Shown here: one piece after another, positions 1-5,776 of the stretch
How the letters are laid out: every line of letters starts with the position of its first letter
How positions within the stretch are numbered: position 1 is the stretch's first letter
Source of the DNA: Flammeovirgaceae bacterium
Lineage (GTDB): Bacteria; Bacteroidota; Bacteroidia; Cytophagales; Cyclobacteriaceae
DNA: 7,437 nucleotides
Assembly: GCA_003229495.1 (NCBI GenBank)
Contig: QIEB01000230.1
Span: 1-7,437 of the forward strand
Direction: 5' to 3'
Program-made: the position numbers and the translations under genes
Notes under the pieces: generated by a model
What the model was told of the DNA's origin: nothing
What the model saw: only the letters and a program-made list of their open reading frames with translations
Database searches by the model: none

Positions 1-63
1 TTCCTGGTTCCTGGTTCCTCGTCTCTCGTCCCTGGTCCCTCGTCCCTGGTCCTTCGTCCCTGG
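1..63. repeat. Heptanucleotide array, nine units of TYCCTSG-type
   Basis: Nine contiguous 7-mers in perfect register: TTCCTGG, TTCCTGG, TTCCTCG, TCTCTCG, TCCCTGG, TCCCTCG, TCCCTGG, TCCTTCG, TCCCTGG. Two degenerate units may follow to position 77, and the array probably continues left of the window. On the dnaX strand it lacks stop codons, and three units (21 nt) encode one heptapeptide: TRDEGPG, TRDQGRE, TRNQEPG (residues 379-399). It resembles the intergenic 7-bp arrays elsewhere in this window, so it may be an intergenic element that is merely open in the dnaX frame. Confidence 0.9.
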
Positions 64-1198
64 TCTCGCTCTCTGGGAGTTTGTCTGTTAGACCGTTAGG
101 CTTGAAAGTTTTTTTTTTGTCCTGGTCCGCTGCTAGTTGTACAGCTGATGGCAGATGGGCCATTTTCATCAGTGCGATTTCTACATGCAGCCGCGGGGTT
201 TTGCTGCTCTTATAACTAATATCGCATTGATTGCAAAGGTTAAGCGCGGTCAGCAGAAAGGACATGCTGGTTTGTTGACACTGCTGCAAATAATGTTGTT
301 TGACAGAGTCTGAAACTTCCATCAATTGTATAGTGTCCGGGTCCTTACAGACCAGTAAGTTTCTTAGATGTTCACAGAGACCGTTGATAAAATTATGACT
401 GTCAAATCCTTTGCTGAGGATCTCTTCCAGGGTCAGCAGGATATCCGAGGTGTTCTCCTGTAACAGATACTCGGTAATTCGGAAGTAATAATCGTAGTCC
501 AGCACCTGTAGATTGTGCAGAGTAGTCTCCAAGGTCACTTTATTATCTGCAGAAAAAGTCACGATCATATCGAAGTAAGATAATGCATCCCGCAATGCCC
601 CATCGGCCTTTTGTGCGATCAGGTGCAGTGCCTCAGACTCTGCCTCAATTTTTTCTCTTTGGGCCACAAACTGTAGATGGTCTACTATATCACTGATCCC
701 GATGCGGTTAAAGTCATAGATCTGGCAGCGAGATAAAATAGTAGGTATCACTTTGTGCTTTTCAGTGGTGGCCAAAATGAAAATGGCATAGGGTGGCGGT
801 TCTTCAAGGGTTTTCAGAAAAGCATTGAAGGCCTGATTGGAGAGCATGTGTACCTCGTCTATGATATAGACTTTGAACTTGCCGTATTGAGGGGGGTAGC
901 GAACCTGGTCGATCAGGTTGCGAATATCATCCACAGAGTTGTTGGAGGCGGCATCCAGTTCATAAATGTTCATGGACTGCGACAGTTCCTGTGACTGGTC
1001 GAACTCGTTAATAGTATGAGCCAGAATACGGGCACAGGTGGTTTTGCCTACTCCCCGGGGACCACAAAACAACAGCGCCTGTGCCAGTTGATTCTTATCA
1101 ATAGCATTTTGCAAGGTCTTGGTAATATGATCCTGGCCCAATACCTTATCGAATGACGACGGGCGGTATTTACGGGCCGATACCACGAAATGTTCCAC
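1..1198 (-). CDS. dnaX: DNA polymerase III subunit gamma/tau (DnaX), 3' end cut by the window
   Basis: DnaX is the AAA+ motor subunit of the clamp loader that places the sliding clamp on primed DNA; it acts in the cytoplasm at the replisome. Reverse-strand translation begins EHFVVSARKYRPSSF and shows Walker A GPRGVGKTT (about residues 46-54), ELDAASNNSVDDIR (80-93), Walker B with IIDEVHML (112-119), FLKTLEEPP (127-135), sensor 1 ATTEKHK (143-149) and the arginine finger in ILSRCQ (154-159). Domain III runs to about residue 350 (VEIALMKMA). The start is GTG at 1198-1196: an in-frame TAG lies only one codon upstream, and the family begins with M-E-H-F-V. No Shine-Dalgarno is visible. The four cysteines of the proteobacterial zinc module are absent between Walker A and the ELDAAS motif. 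After residue 360 comes an A10 run, then repeat-derived residues to the window edge. The core is certain; whether the tail after 363 is really translated is not. Confidence 0.93.
   Translation of the reverse strand, partial: MEHFVVSARKYRPSSFDKVLGQDHITKTLQNAIDKNQLAQALLFCGPRGVGKTTCARILAHTINEFDQSQELSQSMNIYELDAASNNSVDDIRNLIDQVRYPPQYGKFKVYIIDEVHMLSNQAFNAFLKTLEEPPPYAIFILATTEKHKVIPTILSRCQIYDFNRIGISDIVDHLQFVAQREKIEAESEALHLIAQKADGALRDALSYFDMIVTFSADNKVTLETTLHNLQVLDYDYYFRITEYLLQENTSDILLTLEEILSKGFDSHNFINGLCEHLRNLLVCKDPDTIQLMEVSDSVKQHYLQQCQQTSMSFLLTALNLCNQCDISYKSSKTPRLHVEIALMKMAHLPSAVQLAADQDKKKTFKPNGLTDKLPESETRDEGPGTRDQGRETRNQEPG
79..102. repeat. Octanucleotide array, three units of GTTWGNCY
   Basis: Three adjacent 8-mers GTTTGTCT (79-86), GTTAGACC (87-94) and GTTAGGCT (95-102). 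It lies between the heptamer array and the A10 tract and has a different period. It is a short, degenerate array, so chance is not excluded; its place next to another simple-repeat array favours a real repeat. Confidence 0.5.
109..118 (-). other. dnaX: A10 homopolymer in dnaX at the domain III boundary (possible slippage site)
   Basis: On the coding strand ten adenines follow GAC (residue 360) and are read AAA AAA AAA ACT. Frame 0 stays open to the window edge. One extra A (or a -1 shift) gives K-K-K-N-F-Q-A-stop, a 367-residue product. One fewer A (or a +1 shift) gives K-K-K-L-S-S-L-T-V-stop, 369 residues. Both would be gamma-like proteins with domains I-III only. By family knowledge, Thermus thermophilus dnaX uses transcriptional slippage on an A9 run and E. 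coli dnaX uses A AAA AAG frameshifting to make gamma. Function here is inferred from position and sequence only. Confidence 0.5.
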
Positions 1199-1205
1199 GA
1201 TCTAA

Positions 1206-1240
1206 AATTAACAATTGAGAATTAACAATTAACAATTAGG
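1206..1240. repeat. Heptanucleotide array in the divergent gap (AATTAAC type)
   Basis: Five 7-mers in register: AATTAAC, AATTGAG, AATTAAC, AATTAAC, AATTAGG. The array sits directly upstream of the dnaX GTG start and probably lies in its 5' leader. The gap 1199-1354 holds no gene; besides the two heptamer arrays no convincing promoter or terminator was seen in it. Confidence 0.85.
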
Positions 1241-1299
1241 GTTAGAAATTATTTAGCAAGTTGTCCGTATGGCAATCTTATGAACAGCATCAGACGAAA

Positions 1300-1327
1300 A
1301 ATTCCTAATTCCTGGCTTGTAATTCCT
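1300..1327. repeat. Heptanucleotide array, AATTCCT type, upstream of the PSD1 lipoprotein gene
   Basis: Four 7-bp slots in register: AATTCCT, AATTCCT, GGCTTGT (diverged) and AATTCCT; the following seven bases, GATTTTT, may be a fifth diverged unit. AATTCCT is the reverse complement of a rotation of AATTAGG, so this is the same family in inverted orientation. It ends 27 bp before the first possible start codon downstream. Confidence 0.75.
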
Positions 1328-1354
1328 GATTTTTAAGAGCAATTTTATCAAACC

Positions 1355-4114
1355 ATGATATTAGATCCTATCAAGACGATGAAGAGATCCCCGGTTTTCT
1401 TGGTTTTGGTACTGACAATTTTTTCATGTCAGGAAGAACAACATATTAGCTTCAATCAACAAATTCGCCCAATTCTAAACGACAATTGTCTGGTTTGCCA
1501 TGGTGGAGTCAGGCAGTTGGGAGGATTCAGCTTGCTTTTTCCGGAAATGGCCTTTGGAACCACCGAATCGGGGAAACGCGCTATTGTACCGGGTAGTCAT
1601 AAGAACAGCGAGCTGTATAAAAGACTGGTTCACCAGGATCCGGACGAACGTATGCCGCAGGAAGCCCCAGCTCTTGATCAGCAAGAAATAGCGCTTATTG
1701 CTCAATGGATAGATCAGGGAGCCCCATGGGAAGATCACTGGGCCTATGTAGTGCCTCAGGCGGTGGCCATACCGCAGGAGACCTCATCCTGGGTAAATGG
1801 CAACATCGATCTGTTCGTGCTTCAACAACTCACCAAAATGGATTTAGTACCGGCAGACCAGGCGGATCCCGCCACACTGGCCAGACGGGTAAGCCTCGAT
1901 CTAACCGGGCTCCCACCCAATCCGGAATTGCTGCAGGATTTTCTTAGTGAGACCTCCACCGAATCCTATGAACGGTTGGTAGATTCATTATTGGCTTCAC
2001 CTCACTATGGAGAGCGATGGGCAGCTATGTGGCTTGACCTGGCTCGTTACGCAGACTCCAATGGATACGAAGCGGACTATCATCGCGATATCTGGCGTTA
2101 CCGGGATTGGGTGATTCAGGCATTTAACCAGGATATGCCCTTCGACCAATTCACTATCGAACAATTGGCCGGCGATCTGCTCCCCAACCCCACCTGGGAA
2201 CAGTTGATAGCCACTGCGTATAACCGGAATACTATGAACAATAGCGAGGGGGGTACTATCGATGAAGAGTTTCGGGTAGCTTCTGTCCTGGACAGATTAA
2301 ATACCACCTTCGAAGTCTGGCAGTCTACCTCCATAGGCTGCGTCCAATGTCATAGCCATCCCTATGATCCATTTAAGCAAAAAGAGTACTATCAGTTGAT
2401 GGCTTTCTTCAACAATACTCAGGATGCAGACCTGAATTCACTTGCACCTACGTTGCCGACATGGAAGCCTAAAGATGCCGGCAAGATCAAAGAAATTATC
2501 GATTACATTCAACAGTTGGATGCTGCCCCTGAAATTAAGGAAAACCAACATCTGGCCGAACAGATCCGCCAGGCCTTATTTCCAAAGCTGATACCACAGT
2601 GGTGCGATGATTTTCGTAACGTAGTACTTTACGACAATGGCAGTGTTAGCAATTTTGTCTATAACTATAGCGATGGACTGAACAAGAAATATTTTTTCCA
2701 GTTCAACGATATCCCATTGGAGGGACTAGAGGCCATCCGGTATAATTTTGCTACTAAGGGGACCGATGCCAGCATAAAAGTTTTTGCAGGTAGCCTCGAT
2801 GGTCCGGTAATAAATCAGGTGGATTTTCCCATGACTTCCAAGCAGGGTCATAGCGAGCAGCAAGTTTTTACAGAAGCTGTTTATCCCGTCACACCGCAGG
2901 CAGGGATTCACCACCTGATTTTCGAGTTGATAAATACTACTGCAAAAGCGCCTGATGGACTGGTCACTATAAAAGAGATCCAACTAATTTATAAAGATGG
3001 CTTCGACCCTCAATTGGAAGATTATCAAGATCAACTACAGGAGCTAAGGCAAAAAGCGGACCTTACCCCGGTAATGAAAAAGAAGATACCCGGATTCACC
3101 AGAACCACTCAGGTGTTTGATAGGGGTAGTTGGCTGGCTCTGAAGGATACTGTCTTTCCTGAACTGCCCAAAACCCTGGAACCTGAAAACGGCCAGATTG
3201 GCGGCGACCGCCTGGCATTTGCTCAGTGGCTGGTCAGTCAGGAGAATCCTCTTACCGCCCGGGTGATAGTAAACCGTCTTTGGGAGCAATTATTTGGAAC
3301 CGGAATTGTACTTACCATAGAGGACTTTGGCACTCAGGCAGCAGCAGCTACCCATCCTAAGCTTTTGGACTATTTGGCGCTGCGGTTTATGAACGACCAC
3401 CAATGGAGTGTAAAAGACCTGTTGAAAGAGATAGTGCTTTCTGCTAGTTACCGGCAGTCTTCACAGGTCACCAGGAAGAAACTTGAACTCGACCCGTATA
3501 ATCGAATGCTTTCCAGGGGCCCTCGATTCCGTTTATCAGCAGAACAGATCCGGGATCAGGCACTAGCGGTTAGCGGACTGCTGGACCGGACTATTGGCGG
3601 GAAAAGTGTGATGCCGCCACAGCCTGAGGGTATCTGGCAGGTGATATATAACGATCAAAAGTGGGAAACTGATGACCAGGACCGTCACCGCCGCGGGCTC
3701 TATACCTATTGGAAACGAACATCACCTTACCCCAGTATGATGAGTTTTGACAGTCCCAGCAGGGAATTTTGCGTTTCACGACGTATTCGGACCAATACTC
3801 CGCTGCAAGCCCTGGTTACTATGAATGATCCGGTATTCTTAGAGGCAGCCCAGGCTTTAGCAGAAATAATGAAGTCCGGGGAAGCGGATATAAATGAGTC
3901 TATAAGCCGGGGGTACTACCTGGCCTTGATGCATGAGCCGACCCCTGAAACGCTCTCCGTATTGGGAAATCTGTATCAGGAATCGGTTCAGTCAGCTTCA
4001 TCATTTAAGATACGAACAGTATTAAGCAAGGAGGATGCACGCGAGCCCTTGGAGCCCATGGCAGTAGTAGCCAATGCCATTTTAAACTTGGATGGCTTTT
4101 TAATGAAGGAGTAA
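1355..4114 (+). CDS. PSD1-type lipoprotein: planctomycete cytochrome c (PSCyt1), DUF1549 and DUF1553 domains
   Basis: This is a 919-residue exported protein of unknown reaction, from the family abundant in Planctomycetes and present in Bacteroidetes. A hydrophobic signal (FLVLVLTIFS) leads to a lipobox-like Cys25, so it is probably lipid-anchored. The start could instead be Met9 (ATG at 1379), which gives a more ordinary signal (MKRSPVF) with the lipid Cys at 17; no Shine-Dalgarno decides between them. PSCyt1 follows with heme motif CLVCH (45-49) to about 105. DUF1549 covers about 150-355 and contains SLDLTGLPP, EEFRV and a second CxxCH (CVQCH, 329-333). Residues about 416-547 form a beta-rich CBM6-like insert. 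DUF1553 runs from about 618 to 875, with NPLTARVIVNRLW, FGTG, HPKLLDYLA, RLSAEQIRDQALAVSGLL and TNTPLQALVTMNDP. Length and motifs look complete. It overlaps nothing and is one nucleotide from the DUF1501 gene, so the two form an operon. Role in polysaccharide or other envelope substrate use is inference. Confidence 0.92.
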   Translation: MILDPIKTMKRSPVFLVLVLTIFSCQEEQHISFNQQIRPILNDNCLVCHGGVRQLGGFSLLFPEMAFGTTESGKRAIVPGSHKNSELYKRLVHQDPDERMPQEAPALDQQEIALIAQWIDQGAPWEDHWAYVVPQAVAIPQETSSWVNGNIDLFVLQQLTKMDLVPADQADPATLARRVSLDLTGLPPNPELLQDFLSETSTESYERLVDSLLASPHYGERWAAMWLDLARYADSNGYEADYHRDIWRYRDWVIQAFNQDMPFDQFTIEQLAGDLLPNPTWEQLIATAYNRNTMNNSEGGTIDEEFRVASVLDRLNTTFEVWQSTSIGCVQCHSHPYDPFKQKEYYQLMAFFNNTQDADLNSLAPTLPTWKPKDAGKIKEIIDYIQQLDAAPEIKENQHLAEQIRQALFPKLIPQWCDDFRNVVLYDNGSVSNFVYNYSDGLNKKYFFQFNDIPLEGLEAIRYNFATKGTDASIKVFAGSLDGPVINQVDFPMTSKQGHSEQQVFTEAVYPVTPQAGIHHLIFELINTTAKAPDGLVTIKEIQLIYKDGFDPQLEDYQDQLQELRQKADLTPVMKKKIPGFTRTTQVFDRGSWLALKDTVFPELPKTLEPENGQIGGDRLAFAQWLVSQENPLTARVIVNRLWEQLFGTGIVLTIEDFGTQAAAATHPKLLDYLALRFMNDHQWSVKDLLKEIVLSASYRQSSQVTRKKLELDPYNRMLSRGPRFRLSAEQIRDQALAVSGLLDRTIGGKSVMPPQPEGIWQVIYNDQKWETDDQDRHRRGLYTYWKRTSPYPSMMSFDSPSREFCVSRRIRTNTPLQALVTMNDPVFLEAAQALAEIMKSGEADINESISRGYYLALMHEPTPETLSVLGNLYQESVQSASSFKIRTVLSKEDAREPLEPMAVVANAILNLDGFLMKE
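4106..4111 (+). promoter_or_regulatory. Shine-Dalgarno AAGGAG for the DUF1501 gene
   Basis: AAGGAG lies inside the last codons of the upstream lipoprotein gene, four bases before ATG 4116, and supports that start. It is the only clear SD at a gene start in the window; the other starts have A/T-rich upstream sequence, as is common in Bacteroidetes. The placement suggests that translation of the pair is coupled. Confidence 0.7.
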
Positions 4115-4115
4115 C

Positions 4116-5591
4116 ATGAAACTAGCGCAGGAGGTACAAATACTGGCAGCTCAATTGTCTACCCGCAGGCATTTCCTAAAGAAATGCAGCGCAGGGTTGG
4201 GAGGAATGGCTATGGCTTCTTTCCTGGGGTGTAACCCCCTGTCCGGCAGGCCTTCAAAGGAGGATATGACCTCAGCAGTATTAGAGGGAATGTCCCATTT
4301 CGCTCCCAAAGCTAAACGGGTAATATTCCTGCACATGGCAGGTGGTCCCTCGCAATTGGAATTATTTGACTATAAACCGGAGTTGGAGAAATTAAACGGC
4401 AAGCCCTGTCCCGCCTCGATGCTGGAAGGAAAGAAATTCGCCTTTATCTCAGGGGTCCCAGATATGTTGGGGCCGCAGGCCAAATTCAGCCAACACGGCG
4501 AGACCGGGGCCTGGGTGTCACACAACTTGCCTCATTTTTCGCAGGTGGTGGATGAGGTGTGCTTTCTAAAAGCCATGCACACTGATCAGTTCAACCATGC
4601 GCCCGCACAACTGTTACTGCATTCAGGAAGCCCACGACTAGGCCGGCCCTCCATGGGGTCTTGGGTTACCTATGGACTGGGCTCAGAAAACGAAAACTTG
4701 CCTGGATTTGTGGTGCTGGTGTCCGGGGGCAGAACCCCCAGTGCCGGCAAAAGTGTCTGGGGCAGTGGGTTTTTACCGTCACTGTATCAGGGTGTGCAAT
4801 GCCGTTCACATGGTGACCCGGTACTGTATGTTTCCGATCCACCGGGAATGACCCGCGAGCTGCGTGGTAAGTCCGTGGAGGCCATTAACAAGATCAACCG
4901 GCAGCAATATCAGGAATTTCAGGATCCTGAGATCCTTACCCGCATCGCTCAGTACGAGATGGCCTTCAAAATGCAGATCTCCGTTCCCGAAGCCATGGAC
5001 ATTGAGAAGGAACCGGCAAGCATTCATGAAATGTATGGAACTGAGCCCGGCAAAACCTCATTTGCCAACAATTGTCTGCTGGCCAGACGGCTGGCCGAAC
5101 GGGATGTGCGATTCATTCAACTGTTCCATTGGGGATGGGACAACCACGGAGCCGGAAAAGGGGATGGCGTGCTTGACGGACTGGTGGATCGATGCAAGGA
5201 GGTAGATCAACCCATGGCGGCCTTGATCAAAGACCTCAAACAAAGAGGACTGCTGGAGGAGACACTGGTGGTGTGGGGCGGTGAATTCGGCCGCACACCC
5301 ATGCGGGAAAACCGGGAAGGAGTGAATACTCCTTATATAGGCCGGGACCATCACACCGATGCCTATACCATGTGGATGGCGGGAGGAGGAATAAAAGGCG
5401 GGCTAACCTACGGAGAAACCGATGTCATCGGCTTCCACGGGATAAGAGACCAGGTACACATACACGACCTGCAAGCCACTATTTTACACACCCTGGGTAT
5501 AGATCACGAGAAACTCACCTACCGGTTTCAATCCAGGGATTTTCGCCTGACAGATGTTAGCGGGGCTGTAGTAAAGGAGGTGCTTGCCTAG
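4116..5591 (+). CDS. DUF1501 family protein with Tat/lipoprotein signal
   Basis: A 491-residue protein of the DUF1501 family, related to the alkaline phosphatase/sulfatase fold; its substrate is unknown. The N-terminus has a twin-arginine motif STRRHFLKK (15-23), a hydrophobic stretch (26-38) and a lipobox-like FLG-Cys39, so it is predicted to be exported folded by Tat and lipid-anchored. Family motifs in order: HMAGGPSQLELFDYKP (73-88), FLKAMHTDQFNHAPAQ (150-165), GSPRLGRPSMGSWVTYGLG (171-189), WDNH (341-344), GGEFGRTP (388-395), GRDHHTDAY (409-417), and the typical C-terminus HDLQATILHTLG (450-461) through RFQSRDFRLTD (470-480). Acidic and His residues in these blocks would be metal ligands by analogy with the superfamily. 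Length is normal and the gene looks intact. It follows the DUF1549/DUF1553 lipoprotein by one nucleotide, the usual gene pair, which implies a joint envelope function. Confidence 0.94.
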   Translation: MKLAQEVQILAAQLSTRRHFLKKCSAGLGGMAMASFLGCNPLSGRPSKEDMTSAVLEGMSHFAPKAKRVIFLHMAGGPSQLELFDYKPELEKLNGKPCPASMLEGKKFAFISGVPDMLGPQAKFSQHGETGAWVSHNLPHFSQVVDEVCFLKAMHTDQFNHAPAQLLLHSGSPRLGRPSMGSWVTYGLGSENENLPGFVVLVSGGRTPSAGKSVWGSGFLPSLYQGVQCRSHGDPVLYVSDPPGMTRELRGKSVEAINKINRQQYQEFQDPEILTRIAQYEMAFKMQISVPEAMDIEKEPASIHEMYGTEPGKTSFANNCLLARRLAERDVRFIQLFHWGWDNHGAGKGDGVLDGLVDRCKEVDQPMAALIKDLKQRGLLEETLVVWGGEFGRTPMRENREGVNTPYIGRDHHTDAYTMWMAGGGIKGGLTYGETDVIGFHGIRDQVHIHDLQATILHTLGIDHEKLTYRFQSRDFRLTDVSGAVVKEVLA

Positions 5592-5609
5592 GTAGACTGA
5601 GCACTGCCC

Positions 5610-5644
5610 AATTCGGAATTAGGAGTTTCAAATGGGGAATGGGT
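5610..5644. repeat. Degenerate heptanucleotide array after the DUF1501 gene
   Basis: Five 7-bp units can be laid in register: AATTCGG, AATTAGG, AGTTTCA, AATGGGG, AATGGGT. It is the most diverged of the arrays but has the same AATTAGG core. The surrounding gap 5592-5776 (185 bp) contains no supportable gene and no clear hairpin-plus-T-run terminator. Confidence 0.55.
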
Positions 5645-5695
5645 TGAGTTAGCGGTGAACACGCACTGTTTTCTGAATCGAGCCAAGAATTCTTA

Positions 5696-5726
5696 TTAAC
5701 TCATCTGCTTTGAGGAGATACTTTTT
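5696..5726 (+). promoter_or_regulatory. Weak candidate Bacteroidetes-type promoter upstream of acuI
   Basis: TACTTTTT (5719-5726) matches five of six defined positions of the Bacteroidetes -7 element TAnnTTTG. TTA (5696-5698), 20 nt upstream, stands where TTG would be expected. It would give a leader of roughly 45 nt before the acuI ATG. A gap of 185 bp after the previous operon and the change in base composition make an own promoter plausible, but the match is imperfect in A/T-rich DNA. Confidence 0.25.
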
Positions 5727-5776
5727 CGCATGGATATAGTAGAAATTCTCGGTTATTTTCATAAAAAATTAACAAT

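Noticed and set aside
109..118. T10 run on the plus strand as a rho-independent terminator
   Set aside because: No stable GC hairpin precedes it on the plus strand and no plus-strand gene ends there; in the dnaX direction it is an A-run.
755..994. Open frame of 79 codons on the plus strand opposite dnaX, and other short frames opposite or inside the large genes
   Set aside because: They lie entirely within strongly conserved dnaX, PSD1, DUF1501 or acuI coding sequence in another frame, show no family motif of their own and have no convincing start signals.
1242..1285. Possible divergent promoters in the dnaX/lipoprotein gap (minus-strand TAATTTCT with a TTG 21 nt upstream; plus-strand TTG at 1261 with TATGAACA)
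   Set aside because: Each matches TAnnTTTG at too few positions, and such matches are expected by chance in A/T-rich DNA.
4029..4037. AAGGAGG-ATG inside the end of the PSD1 lipoprotein gene as a small-gene start
   Set aside because: The ATG is out of frame and leads to a stop after about ten codons, with nothing recognisable encoded.
5574..5580. AAGGAGG at the end of the DUF1501 gene as a ribosome binding site for a further gene
   Set aside because: No start codon with an open frame follows at suitable distance; stops come quickly and the next gene starts almost 200 bp away.
5610..5623. AATTCGGAATT in the gap after DUF1501 as a hairpin or operator
   Set aside because: The symmetry comes from the self-complementary AATT in two neighbouring heptamer units; the stem is too short and A/T-rich to support a terminator or a named operator.
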